This document shows positions 32,566 to 43,199 of a stretch of 64,000 nt of DNA, piece after piece. The stretch is taken from assembly GCA_933228895.1 (NCBI GenBank), contig OW121853.1:76864645-76928644 (forward strand), in the 5' to 3' direction. The notes under the pieces were generated by a model. That model did no database searches and was not told the DNA's origin. It was given only the letters and a program-made list of their open reading frames with translations. Numbering within the stretch: the first letter of the stretch is position 1; each line of letters begins with the position of its first letter. Both the position numbers and the translations under genes were made by a program. Origin of the DNA: Platycnemis pennipes (taxonomy: Eukaryota; Arthropoda; Insecta; Odonata; Platycnemididae).

Positions 32566-35500
32566 TCAAGCTTCTCCTCCGTTCTCGAAGGCAGCCTCCA
32601 AGTACGCCTGGGTGATCCGGAGTTGGCCGTCCATTGTGAACTCCAGCACACCTCTGGACAGCAAGTAGGTGACGATGCGCCAGTAGTAATCCTGCATCGG
32701 AAAGGAATCGGAACGGATTAATTTGGCGTGCCGAAGTGGAAATCGATTTGAGTCAACATCTCCACCAACCGTGTAAGTGAGTACTATCTTTACGATTATT
32801 TACATCTACATCTACATAATACCCTGCAAGCTACCATAAAGGTGTGTGGCAGGGGGTGAACTCTCACCAAACATGCGCTACATATCATGCATAAAAAAGA
32901 ATTAGTACTTGTATAGGTACTGTTCAAAACTAAGCTATTTAAAAAAAGACAAATATAGCAAAACATACATGCAAAAAAATTCCGTTAGTTGGGTTAGCTA
33001 TAAGTCCTTATACCAACATGCAGATACCAATGTTATCCATTGCTACACTCGTACTGGATACATTTACCATCATTCATATCCCTAATAGTACGAGGAAAAA
33101 ATGACATTTTGAATCTGTCAGTTCGGCAATCTATTTCTCTAATTTTATGATTATGGTCCAGTCTACCATAGTAAGTTGGGGTCCGCAAAATATTTTTAAC
33201 ATCATCACTGAAAATGTGGTCTTGGAATTTATTTAAGAGATTAAGTCTAAATTTCAACCTGCGATCTGACAATGATTCCCAATTTAATTCATTTAATAGA
33301 CTGGTTACGCTAATAAGGTTATCATACCGTCCCTTTACAAATCTTGCCGATCTTCGCTGCACACGTTCAAGTTCGTTATTTAACTCAAAAATAATTCAAG
33401 TTCAAGTTCGTTATTTACTGACTCTTCACGCAATTATATCAATCCTGTTGATTAGAAAATGTCTCTTACAATTGATTACTAGTGATTATTTGGTTCGGAT
33501 TTCAATGTTTACGTCTTGCATTCGGGTCAATATGCGATTCTTGTCATTCCACAATGACTACGCTCCTTTTGAGCTCTTATCTCCCAGTAGCTGAGCCCAT
33601 TTGAGTGTGTGAGTGAGTGAGTGTTCTTTCCGAGTGCATGTGAGTGTGTTTGCGTTCATAACGCAGGCATCCTAAACCAGGTTCCCATCAGCCCTGTGAA
33701 TGATCCCAATTGGGTTGAGTGCGTGTGTCTTTGGTTGTGTCACTGACGAGAAAGTAACATTTCCGCAAACCACCACAGGAGGGTTTTCTGGTTGAGAGGC
33801 TGTAGTTTGGTCACTGCTTTGGAATTGACCCTCCCGCTAACCAGCACAGTAATTGTCCTTTACGAGGGTTGCCAATTTTACGGCCATTGTAGAATTTTAT
33901 TTCAATTTTATTTGTCATGCGATTCTTAACAAAAACTAGGGATGGGTCGGTTCGGTTCTTCGGTTCTCGGTTCCACCGGTTCTTGAGCTTAGAACCGGAA
34001 CCGAGGCCAAAAATAATCGGTACCGAAAAAATTGGCGCGAAAACCAGTTTGAAACCTACTCACAGTCCGAAAGTGGAGGCTTCACATTAAAACCTGGTGA
34101 AATAGTGTACTTAGATGCTTCAAAGTCGCCAATTATTCTAATTCAGTCTCTGAAAATGATTATTGATTACCTTATCTTACCATTGAGCAATGCAAAGTAA
34201 GTGGTAAATTAAGAACCGGAACCGAGAACCGAAGTTAAGAACCGAACCGGAACCGGAGCCGAAAAAAAGTGGAACCGACCCATCCCTAACAAAAACCCTA
34301 CGAGTCAGCGCAAGGGTAGTTGGTAGTGGATTACTACGCACCAGTCGTGCACTGTCGTCCACTATGCCATAGGTAATAATGTCAGTAATTACAATTAGGG
34401 TTTCAATGGAAACTCAAATAAATTTACAAAGAGAAAGTACGACCATGGATGTAACACAGCATTTCACCTCGAGTAAACACCATTCACTGGTACAGTACAC
34501 TGGATATAACTAGCGATGATCAAATTGGGTTGTTGGCTAGAGTACTGGCGTTACATCTGGAGGATTTAGATTCAAATTCTGGCAGCGGTAGAGATTCATC
34601 TACATCTACATCTACACGATACCCTGCAAGCCACCGCGAGGGTGTGTGGCAGAGGGTGAAGATCACCATGCTAACACTACTAACATGCAAACTAGCAACT
34701 ATATTGTCTCATGCAACTTGATTGTTAGTATCTATAGTATTTAAGTGGCTAATATTTCAACTATATTTTTCAACTATAAACCAATCCTCATTTTTTGGGC
34801 TGTGTGAGAGAATTTCTAGTTCAGTACTCCTTCCGTTTGATAAGGCGCGAAAACATCGTAACGGAGAACCTCTCATTGCCTTTCCTTAAGAGTAGGCTAA
34901 AATCCACACCGGGTTTCTATCACACATGCTCCACCCCCTCAATAAATTTATTCCCACACCTATATTAACCACTACCGTGAGATACACTGCGCACACGTAA
35001 TGTAATTATTTGTGGTGACGTAGCTGGATTACACGGAAAGGCCAAAAGCGCTATTCTTTATGCGTTTTACAATCGCAAATATATTCGTGATAGTTTACGT
35101 TTGATATACTTTCGAGAGAGCGGAGAAGAAAAGGGTGGAAGCATTCGAAATGTGGTGCTATCGAAGAATGATGAAGATAAAATGGATCGACCGAGTGACA
35201 AATGAAGAAGTCCTAAGTAGAGGGGGAGAAAAGAGAAGTCTGCTGAAAACTATAAAAAGAAGACGGGACAACTTAATCGGCCACATCTTAAGACACGATG
35301 GCCTGATGAAGACAATCGTCGAAGGAAAAGTGAATGGGAAGAATGGAAAATGCAGGCCTCGTATGAGTTACATAAAACAGGTCGTAAAGGACGTGAAAGA
35401 GAGGAACTACGTTAATATGAAGCGGTTGGCCGATAGAAGAATCGAGTGGAGGGCTGCGTCAAATCAATCCTAGGATTTTTGACCCTTGATGATGATGATG

Positions 35501-38500
35501 ATACTTTCGAACTCGCCGACATAATAAGAAGGTTACGTTACCTATCATGACTAATTATTTCTCCAATAATGTAGACGAATATTTTTTGTCTCTTAACGTA
35601 CTTAAAAAAATTACTTAACATTACCGTCTAAAATCGTATCTCTGTAGCTTCGTTTTGGTGCTGGAGGAGAATATTGAAGATTAAATAGAGAGATAAAGTG
35701 AGGAACGAAGAGGTGTACAGAAGAGCAGATGAAGAAAGGACAATATGGAAAACCCTACGGCAAAGAAGAACGGGATGGATTGGACATACCTTGAGGCTCA
35801 TTGAATCAGTTAGAAATATAATAGGAGGGAATATTGAAGGGAAGATCCCGCGAGGAAGACCAAGGGACAAATATATAGGACAAATAAAGAAGGACTTGAA
35901 AGAGAAAACATATCAGGGCGTGAGAGATTTAACACTGGATAGGGAAGAATGGAGGTCTGCAGTAAACCAGCACTAGGATTGAAATATTGATGATGGTGAG
36001 CTTTGTTTTATGCATTATTGTTAGTTACCTAGTTGTTCAGGGGAAGTGATCGACAGCTAGGGTCATTTGCGCAATTTGAGATAGGCGGGTAATTGGGTAA
36101 TGGTAGGAATTTCCAGGGAACGGAGAAAGGGTTGAGAGAAACCCGGCGTCGACATTAGCCTACTCTTAACGACAGGCGCCAAGGGGACCACGGCTTAACG
36201 CTCCATCCGACGGACGGAGTACTGAACCTGAGATGCCCTCCACTAGGCACTCAAGTGGGGACCGGTTTGCCACTGAAAAATCCATCTTTGCCGGGAATCT
36301 AACCCGGGCCCTCGGGATGGGAGGCCAGTACTCTAGCCACTACACCGACCCGATACCCCACATTATTTTTCCCTACTGGAATAGGCTCTATAATATGCTG
36401 TTTACACCCTCGGAAGAGTTACCACACATTTCTACTGGCCATTCAATCAGTGCTTGATATTGCGATCTGATGTCCCGAGATAATTCTGCCGAGCTACATG
36501 GAGACGCATATTAGATCGAAGGTTTCCTCGGCGTTGGCTAGATGCTCTCTTCATACTTCCGGGTTACCCTCCGCGTGGGTTGGCAGGATGACGACAGTTT
36601 CCTGTCGTCATCTTACCAAGGACACCATTCCGCAGAAGGTACACGAGGTTCCTTGCTCCTGCGGAAAGTACTAGGTATATTGGCGAAACATGCCGTTCCA
36701 TGAATGTGCGGATGAAATAACATCAGAGGGCGACGAAAAATAAGCAATGAGGACGTTTACTCGGAACCGAAATCGTTATTCAGTTTGTACACGAAATCGT
36801 TATTCAGTTTTGTACACGAAATCGTTAGAACGAAAAATGAATTTTAGTGAAAAAAGTAATATTCTTGCCAGAGCCATTCGCTCATAAATCAAAAAATGAA
36901 AAGGTGACGCCCACCGAAGAAGCTGCTTTGAGACCATTCACGTCATCCACCTGCCGTCCTTGACTGCTTTTAGGGGAAGGGAAGGGAGTGGAGGGGGGTT
37001 CTCGGAAGGTCTGCTCGCACAGATCCTGTCGCAACCGCTCCCATTGGCAGAGTCTGCTGTGTGTCCCCCATTGTGATAAGGCGAAGTAGCTTCGCGGGCT
37101 CAGCTGTGATTGGACGAAGTGTATGACGTACTAAGTCGCATGCACGCCCACTTTTCCGAAATGGTTAAAAACATCAGTTTTTTTCCGCATATAACTCTAG
37201 AACTAATTGACGGATCGAATAACGGAAAAACACAGGTAGTTTTATTTTACAAACTCTATCAGATCCGGCAGTAAAAAACATGGTAAAGGACCCCATTTCG
37301 CCTTTCCGCCATCGCCGAGCACGAGTGGTGAGAACCGAGGCCTAACATTAAATTTGAAGAGGCCAAACTTTCGCCAAAAGAGTGCCGATACTTCCCTCGG
37401 CAGATCTGGGAAGCCATTGAATTTCACAAAACAACGATGAATTTCAACAGAGAAGACGATTATCCACTTCACTACGTCTAGAAAAAAAAAGTCATAAAAG
37501 AGGCAGCCAATCACAGCGCCTTGAGATGAGGCATCGAAGAGACAGCCAATCAGAGAGCCGCACCCAGATAGATTACGGTATATATACGAGGCAGAAACCA
37601 CATGCCAACACCTTCGACCTGAAGACGCTGACAGGATAGCCATTGGAACTGTGTTCATCAAACTACACGTAAGAAAACCCGTAAGTATGCAGAGTGAATG
37701 GAGACGCACCTACACCGATCAAACATGTCATGTTTTCGCAATCTTGCCTGCCCTCCGCTACACAATATCAAACCAAATTCTGCTGCTTCCGATATACTGG
37801 CCGAATTTTCCAAGTGGGGTCTAACTATTTCGAAGGTAAGGCAAATCATTCCCCTCGCCGTAATATATATCATATTTATTTTCTTTCTACAAACACTCCA
37901 TATGTTTCACATTCACAGTAAAAATTGCATCTGATTTTCAATGCGATCTGAATTTAAACGCAGTCTGATTTCACGGTTGTGGTGTAAGTTAAAGACACAA
38001 CACGCGTGAAAAGCAGATATATTTTCATCTTATTTTAAGAACTTAAAAACTTCATATTGAAAATAAGATGGTTGTGATCTGAAATTCAGATCATCCGGGA
38101 TGAAAATAAGCACGCCTTGTTTGGATCTCTATTGCCGAATCTGATAGAGTTTGTAAAATAGAAATACTCGTATTTTTCCGTATTTTGATCCGTCAATTGG
38201 TTCTCGAGTTATAAGCGGCGAAATACTGAATGTTTTAACGCTTTCGAAAAACTGGGCGTGCATGCGACCTAGTACGTCATCCACGTCGTCCAATCACAGC
38301 TGAGACCGCGAAACTACTTCGCCTTATCGCGATGGGGGACACACAGCTGACTCTGCCAATGAAAATGGTTGCGACAGTCGAGCAGACCTTCCGACACCTC
38401 CCCTCCACTACCTTCCCTTCCCCCAAAAGCAGTCAAGGACGGGAGGTGGATGACGTAGGAAGTCTCAAAACAGCTTCTTCGGCGGGCGTCACCTTTTGCG

Positions 38501-40586
38501 TACGTTAATGTTTGATTCATGAGCGAATGGCTCTGGTTAGAAGATCAATGTTTTCACTAAAATTCATTTTCCGTTTCCATCTAACGATTTCGTGTACAAA
38601 ATAGCGATTTCGGTTCCGAGTAAACGCCCCCATTCCGGCCAATCCGGAATTTGCAGGAAGGAGGGGAGGAAAACAAACGAGCACCGCAACGTAATATGCG
38701 TCGTGTTGTTTACTGATATTACTCTTTAAAAGCCATCTTCTAGAATGTTATTTTAATGTATATACATTTCTATATTTAGTTTCAACAATGTGAATGCTTG
38801 AAATCTCATAACTCAAGAGTTGTCCAATATTAATCTAGTCATGGTTTACAGATGACGTAGGGTGAATATGTCATTCGGAGTCGCCTAGTATGTAGCAATT
38901 GATAAATGTTTAAACTTCGGAGAATTTGGGTACAATCCAGTCTAAAAAATGCCGTGCCGAGCAAAGAAATAATCGCATTCCAACCCACGCCGATATACTT
39001 CTTGTTAACGGAAAGAAATACACGTTACTTAGCTCTTCACCCCCTGCCACACACCCTCATGGTTTACATGGTTTACAGATGAGGTAGGGTGAATATGTCA
39101 TTCGGAGTCGCCTAGTATGTAGCAATTGATAAATGTTGAAACTTTGGAGAATTTGGGTACCATCCAGTCTAAAAAATGCCGTGCCGAGCAAAGAAATAAT
39201 CGCATTCCAACCCACGCCGATATATCGTGTTAACGGAAAGAAATGCACGTTGCTTAGCTCTTCAACTCCTGCCACACACCCTCGCGGTGGCTTGCAGGGT
39301 ATCGTGTAGATGTAGATGTTCACTTAAGCAATTACTAGTTATTGATTCGTTGGGAAAGAAAGCGATGTAGAATGATTTCCCGGATGTGTATTCATCACGA
39401 TACGCGATCGGCAATCTTAACACAAGTATATCACAGATTCAGATATAACAACTGTATAGCTCTTGTGAGGCTCGCAAATTTGATGTGTTAAAACCGCTGA
39501 TTACAACCTAATCCATTGTGTACACTTGTGTTTTATCTCGTTTGTGGGATCTATAGTCGAGAGAGATGAGAAAAACACAAGTGAAAACAATTTTTGGTAA
39601 TGTAACGAGCGAGAAATAAAATTTGCAAACCGTTCGTGTTTGTACCACGTGATTCCTTGGTTACCTATTCGAGATAATTCCGAAGGTTTCAAACACAACC
39701 CCCCAGGTTACGATAAGTTATGATTACAACCTAATCCATTGTGTATACTTGTGTTTGATCTCATTTGTGGGATCTATAGTCGAAAGAGATGAGAAAAACT
39801 CAAGTGAAAACAATTTTTGATAATGTAACGAGCGAGAAATAAAATTTGCAAACCGTTCGTGTTTGTACCACGTGATTCCTTGGTTACCTATTCGAGATAA
39901 TTCCGAAGGTTTCAAACACAACCCCCCAGGTTACGATAAGTTATGATTACAACCTAATCCATTGTGTATACTTGTGTTTGATCTCATTTGTGGGATCTAT
40001 AGTCGAAAGAGATGAGAAAAACTCAAGTGAAAACAATTTTTGATAATGTAACGAGCGAGTCAGAGAAATAAAATTTGCAAACCGTTCGTGTTTGTACCAC
40101 GTGACTCCTTGGTTACCTATTCGAGATAATTCCGAAGGTTTCAAACACAACCCCCCAGGTTACGATAAGTTATGATTACAATCTAATCCATTGTGTATAC
40201 TTGTGTTTGATCTCATTTGTGGGATCTATAGTTGAAAGAGATGAGAAAAACTCAAGTGAAAACAATTTTTGATAATGTAACGAGCGAGTCAGAGAAATAA
40301 AATGTGCAAACCGTTCGTGTTTGTACCACGTGACTCCTTGGTTACCTATTCGGGATAATTCCGAAGGTTTCAAACACAACCCCCCAGGTTACGATAAGTT
40401 ATTCCTCACTAATGATTCCCCCCATTCTCGATAATTAGAATCATCTACGCGCTCTACCGCGCCGTCGACATTACTCCGGGTTCAGTTCTTGCAATGAATA
40501 TGGGCTTTACTCACCGCATTTCTCCTCCGGTTGCTTCCCCGCTTCGGCTTCTTCTTTTGCTTAGACCGCCGTTGACGTTCCGGCAT
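32566..40586 (-). CDS. Small two-coding-exon gene 2 of the family, basic N-terminus (65 aa)
   Basis: Coding exons 40515-40586 and 32566-32691 (minus), phase-0 junction (GCG/gtgagt; gatgcag/GAT). Exon 1 begins MPERQRRSKQKKKPKRG and ends SNRRRNA: 12 of 24 residues are lysine or arginine, like a nuclear localisation or nucleic-acid-binding tail. Exon 2 has DYYWRIVTYLLSRGVLEF, MDGQLRITQAYLEAAF and ENGGEA before TGA. The exon 1 lengths of the three genes (63, 72, 81 nt) differ by multiples of three, which supports translation. The first intron is about 7.8 kb against 0.7 kb in gene 1, from inserted elements. A donor (GTGAGTAG) begins 25 nt after the stop. Promoter parts are intact, so this copy may be expressed. 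No family recognised. Confidence 0.75.
32803..33385 (-). mobile_element. LINE-A, 5'-truncated, in intron 1 of gene 2
   Basis: The minus strand encodes MQRRSARFVKGRYDNLISV, LNELNWESLSDRRLKFRLNL, SDDVKNILRTPTYYGRLDHN and IDCRTDRFKMSFFPRTIRD with an intact frame, then the LINE-A 3' end (CATCTACATAATACCC on the plus strand). It is one of the best-preserved copies. Confidence 0.9.
33386..33928. other. Unassigned, with GTGA microsatellite-like patch
   Basis: A direct repeat TTCAAGTTCGTTATTTA (33385-33420) marks the end of the LINE-A copy. GTGAGTGAGTGAGTG is at about 33608. No gene seen. Confidence 0.4.
33937..34288. mobile_element. MITE, second copy of the TAGGGATGGGTCGG family
   Basis: TIRs identical in type to 12117-12486, and a perfect 8-bp duplication ACAAAAAC (33929-33936, 34289-34296). 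The interior is the reverse complement of the first copy, 352 bp against 370 bp. Confidence 0.9.
34515..34920 (+). mobile_element. SINE-1 copy split by a LINE-A insertion
   Basis: GGGTTGTTGGCTAGAGTACTGG starts the SINE head. The body resumes at about 34815 (AGTTCAGTACTCCTTCCG, AGAGTAGGCTAAAATCC, CGGGTTTCTATC). The break holds a minus-strand LINE-A end, so the SINE is older. Confidence 0.7.
34590..34790 (-). mobile_element. LINE-A 3' end nested in SINE-1
   Basis: CATCTACATCTACACGATACC and CCACCGCGAGGGTGTGTGGC, then text matching the LINE-A 3' UTR (ACTACTAACATGCAAACTAGC). Confidence 0.85.
35110..35500 (+). mobile_element. LINE-B ORF end with 3' tail
   Basis: MKIKWIDRVTNEEVLSRGGE, RRRDNLIGHILRHDGLMKT and KRLADRRIEWRAASNQS are continuous in one frame for 112 codons. 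The stop is followed by TTGATGATGATGATG, the 3' end of the family. Confidence 0.85.
35640..35990 (+). mobile_element. Second LINE ORF end, related to but distinct from LINE-B
   Basis: RNEEVYRRADEERTIWKTLR, RRTGWIGHTLRL, GKIPRGRPRDKYIGQIKKDL and DREEWRSAVNQH have the layout of the LINE-B end with different residues. I treat it as a sister family. Confidence 0.7.
36032..36359 (-). mobile_element. SINE-1, near full length
   Basis: Minus-strand head GGGTATCGGGTCGGTGTAG, B box GGGTTAGATTCCCGG, and the full SINE-1 body to GGCGCAAATGACC-like text and CCTGAACAACTAGG. Confidence 0.85.
36585..36750 (+). pseudogene. Penelope-like element GIY-YIG endonuclease remnant
   Basis: One frame gives KVHEVPCSCGKY. 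After a frame change another gives RYIGETCRSMNVRMK, a stop, then HQRATKN. The cysteine pair before the domain and YIGET..R are hallmarks of the PLE-type GIY-YIG endonuclease C-terminal to the reverse transcriptase. The catalytic glutamate region is not recognisable. It directly abuts the foldback element at 36754. Confidence 0.7.
37500..37690 (+). promoter_or_regulatory. Promoter-like segment inside the foldback element
   Basis: Two CCAAT boxes (AGCCAATCACAGC, AGCCAATCAGAGAGC), then GGTATATATACGAGG at about 37577 and a CCTTCGACCTGAAGACGC block. About 100 nt on there is a donor-like CCCGTAAGTATG. The layout (CCAAT, CCAAT, TATA, short untranslated exon, donor) is consistent with an internal promoter. 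No coding exon is attached that I can see. Confidence 0.4.
37917..38110. repeat. R4 repeat, internal copy
   Basis: CTGATTTTCAATGCGATCTG, GTCTGATTTCACGG, ATCTTATTTTAAGAAC and AAAATAAGATGGTTGTGATC recur at 63190-63370. See the copy at the window end. Confidence 0.7.
38839..39325 (+). repeat. 220-bp tandem duplication ending in a LINE-A terminus
   Basis: CATGGTTTACAGATGACGTAG to the CCACACACCCTC box (38839-39058) is repeated at once (39059-39280) with few changes. The second copy continues into CGCGGTGGCTTGCAGGGTATC and the GTAGATGTAGATG tail. The first copy breaks inside the LINE-A terminus, so the duplication junction lies there. Confidence 0.75.
39499..40402 (-). repeat. Minisatellite, four copies of 223/223/229/229 bp, derived from SINE-2 body
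   Basis: Units start at 39499, 39722, 39945 and 40174 (GATTACAACCTAATCC) and are nearly identical. The last two share a 6-bp GTCAGA insertion. Related but diverged sequence in SINE-2 copies at 45.4-45.8 and 54.26-54.7 kb shows that the unit came from a SINE-2 body. The repeated short open frame is conserved because the units are recent, so I do not count it as coding. It lies in intron 1 of gene 2, close to exon 1. Confidence 0.9.
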
Positions 40587-40597
40587 CTTTCCTCAAC

Positions 40598-40632
40598 TGA
40601 GTCGACTCCCTGCACTGAGCGCTACTTATATA
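40598..40632 (-). promoter_or_regulatory. Core promoter of gene 2
   Basis: TATATAAG at 40625-40632 and initiator CTCAGTTGA with A at 40598, 34 nt apart, identical in layout to gene 1; ATG begins 12 nt on. Confidence 0.75.
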
Positions 40633-40900
40633 CTCCCCGCCGAATGCGAGGATGGGCGTAAACTTCTTGCTCGCCGGATGCAAGATTAATAACTGCGTCT
40701 TGTGCTGCCCCTGTCTCAGCGCATTCCCGAGCAATAAGAAGCGGCGGACAATGGCCGAGTTGTGAAATGTCTCCCCCTCTCCCTCCTTGGGGGACACCGT
40801 CGGCATTCCCCCGCTCAGGGCCGGCTTATCAGTGGAGTTAAAACAATAAGGGTTACTCATCGCACGGCCAGAGAAAGATTCTAGAAAGTGCTTAATGGTT
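40633..40900 (-). promoter_or_regulatory. Proximal promoter block of gene 2
   Basis: Shares with genes 1 and 3 the blocks CGAATGCGAGGATGGG, GCCGGATG..GATTAATAAC, TGTCTCAGCGCATTC, GAGTTGTG(A/G)AATG, TTATCAGTGGA and AAGGGTTACTCATC. The similarity ends near 40930 at SINE-1. Confidence 0.65.
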
Positions 40901-40952
40901 TCGAATCGCAGAATGTGAAGTTGGAAGGAAAATGTAAAAATCGAATCGCTCT

Positions 40953-41308
40953 GGGGATCGGGATAGAGTACTGGCCTCCCATCCAGAGCGCCCGGGTCCG
41001 ATTCCCGGCTGTGGCGGATTTTTTCAGTGGAAAACCGGTCCCCACTTGAGTGCCTAGTGGAGGGCATTTCAAGTTCAGTGCTCCGTCCGTCGGATGGGAC
41101 GTTAAGCCGTGGTCCCCTTGGTGCCTGTCGTCAAAAGGAGACAAATGCCGACACCGGGTTTCTCTCCACCCTTTCTCCGTTCCCTAGAAATTCCTACCAT
41201 TAACCAATTACCCGCCCTGAAAACTCCTTCTATTACCCAATCACCCACCTATCCTAAATGGCGCAAATGACAATAGCTGTCGGTTGACTCCCCTGAATAA
41301 CCAACCAA
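40953..41308 (+). mobile_element. SINE-1 copy with A-box deletion
   Basis: The head reads GGGGATCGGG-ATAGAGTACTGG: about 12-14 bases of the A-box region are missing compared with 47143. The B box (GGTCCGATTCCC) and the whole body are present, so this copy is probably transcriptionally dead. Confidence 0.85.
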
Positions 41309-41309
41309 T

Positions 41310-42518
41310 CGAATCGCCCGAGACCAAGGAATTGACATTATGTCATTTGTAACAGCCATCAGCGGTCGTTCATTAAATGCATCACGCCGTAGCTAATTCT
41401 AACACAGCGTCATACCTCGCGATTTTTATCAGGCTCGCTTGCTAAGGATGAAATATTATCACACATCCACTATTTGCATGCAAATATGAGATGCAATGCT
41501 ACTTACCTTTACGGAAACATGCTAGAAATAAATTCTCGAGACGTATTCAACGTAATTGTAGGCATCGACTTAGTGTTCTAATGATTATTTATTGGCCAGG
41601 AATTTATTTAACTGCATTTACCGGCATAGTACTGCGACAATACACAAGAAAAAACATCCTGCAATGCCACAGGTACTTTTGTTGGATTGGAATTGCAGTG
41701 TAATATTCGAGTGCTTTTTTATCGAATCATGTGTTAAGGCCGGTGTATAGAAAAAATAATCGTGAAATCAACGGTTGGGTACAGTTAGCGTGAGATTCCA
41801 GAACCCTACTGCCAAAAGCGGTGTTCATATTAAAAAACTAGCATGAAATTCCGTCTTAATTGAAAACTAGCGTAAGGTTTTGGTCGAATTTGAGTAAACG
41901 TGAAATTAACTAAAGAGCGCGGAGCCGTAGTACTTTGTTAGAGTGCTTTTCTTCAGTGTTGTGTAAATATTTACCGTGCATCATGGGAAGAAAATATCAC
42001 GGAATTATAAACGTGAAATAGAAGGTACTTCCCTTTTCCTCCAGGCAGTACGGAAGTTTCACTGCATAAATGACAAGATATTTCCAGAAGCTATCCGACA
42101 GTGAACAATGAAGAATATGATTAAATCTAAAGGGCCGCAAGCCCGGGATGGTGTCAAAGGCTTACTAAAACAAATCTGGAATCTGGAATCCGCATTCAGG
42201 ATTAGTTCTAAAATATTAGATGGATGACGTATCGTTCGCGCTAATTATTCTTATAAACGGCCCATGGTCGTTGAGTAAAGTTTTTGTAAAGTACATAGGT
42301 TAATTTCGTACTCGTTATTTCTACAAACCCACCTTGAGTCCCACATATTTTATCCGTAAACAGTCTCTTATCGAAGTAATAAATCAAAAATAATGATAGT
42401 CATATATTTTTTAAATACATCAATTTTAAATTTTCAAGTTATGCACGAGTTGGAGTCTAGCTATTTTCACACGCATTTCCGATTTTGTTTTTTATTGTTA
42501 TGGCCGTATTCCCCTCCC
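41310..42518. other. No gene recognised between units 2 and 3
   Basis: An open frame of 70 codons at 41491-41703 has no motif or family partner. The segment 41720-42250 has no visible termini. Confidence 0.35.
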
Positions 42519-42526
42519 TCCTTGGC

Positions 42527-42998
42527 CATAGGTCGGCCAAGTATCTACGGCTCGCGAGTCACATGTGGCTCTTTGGGTGCGTAAATGTAGCTCGAAAGTG
42601 AAATGGAAAGAAAACAATCGTATTTTCATTTAAATTGAACATTTCATAGAATTGAAATTTTCTAATGAAACTAACATAGTTTCCTAGATTGGTTCCGGCT
42701 GGGAATTGTGTGTTAAATAAAATAACTCTTTAAAAAACCGGACATTAATAATTTTCTTAGGAAATGGAAGCTCACTGCTCATGCAAAAACCAACGAGAGC
42801 AATTTTTTATTTTTTTTTTATTTTAATAGGGAAATAGTCAATGCTATTGTATTGATTGATTGATATTCCTATAACGTGTTTGTTTTTATGCCTATAATTT
42901 TCGTTGCTTTAAAAAGTATACCGTGGCTTATCGAACAATTTGAAGTCATTGTAAGCGACAGGTTCGGCTCTTCCGTGCCAAACTTTTTCCGACCCCTG
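42527..42998. mobile_element. hAT-like MITE, second copy of the 2024 family
   Basis: Ends CATAGGTCGG and CCGACCCCTG; flanks TCCTTGGC (42519-42526) and TCCTAGGC (42999-43006), an 8-bp duplication with one change. It shares GCTCGCGAGTCACATGTGGCTC with the 2024-2463 copy, reversed. Confidence 0.8.
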
Positions 42999-43006
42999 TC
43001 CTAGGC

Positions 43007-43199
43007 TCTATGCCTTTCCCCAAAATCCGCAAACTCGATATCCCGATTCCTCTGGTAGTGGCTCACTTTGCTGCGTATTGCCACTTCTTAGCTGTTAAAT
43101 TAAATAGCCTATTCCGTTCTCACTCCAACTTACGGCATCTAGAAAGCCATTGCATCCTTTAGATCATCTTCCATATCTTCCCCTCACAATGCCAAGGTA
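43007..43199. other. Unassigned, between a MITE and the PLE remnant
   Basis: Possibly 5' PLE sequence, but no motif is clear. Confidence 0.3.

Larger units (their letters stand above)
36754..38626. mobile_element. Foldback element with about 500-bp terminal inverted repeats
   Basis: The left arm 36754-37272 and right arm 38128-38626 are inverted copies, from CGTTTACTCGGAACCGAAATCG inward to TTTTACAAACTCTATCAGATC. Landmarks inside both arms include GGTGACGCCC, GTCAAGGACGG-type text, GTGTGTCCCCCAT and the CCAATCACAGCTGAG region. The left end has a duplicated 20-odd-bp unit (TACACGAAATCGTTATTCAG). The 0.85-kb centre holds a promoter-like stretch and an R4 repeat. I cannot give a superfamily; the flanks show no clear duplication. 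Confidence 0.75.

Noticed and set aside
32566..32691. Other open frames of exon 2 as the real coding frame
   Set aside because: All three minus-strand frames are open here, but only the reported one concentrates differences in third positions and ends at a stop shared by all copies.
37242..37709. 155-codon open frame as a gene
   Set aside because: It crosses the left arm and promoter-like centre of the foldback element, has no motif, and overlaps CCAAT and TATA boxes.
39499..40402. CRISPR-like array
   Set aside because: Units are 223-229 bp and wholly repeated, with no short repeat plus unique spacer pattern, in an arthropod-type sequence. It is a minisatellite.
40561..41067. 168-codon minus-strand open frame as a separate gene
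   Set aside because: It runs through SINE-1, the gene 2 promoter and exon 1 antiphase; none of these parts is coding in that frame.
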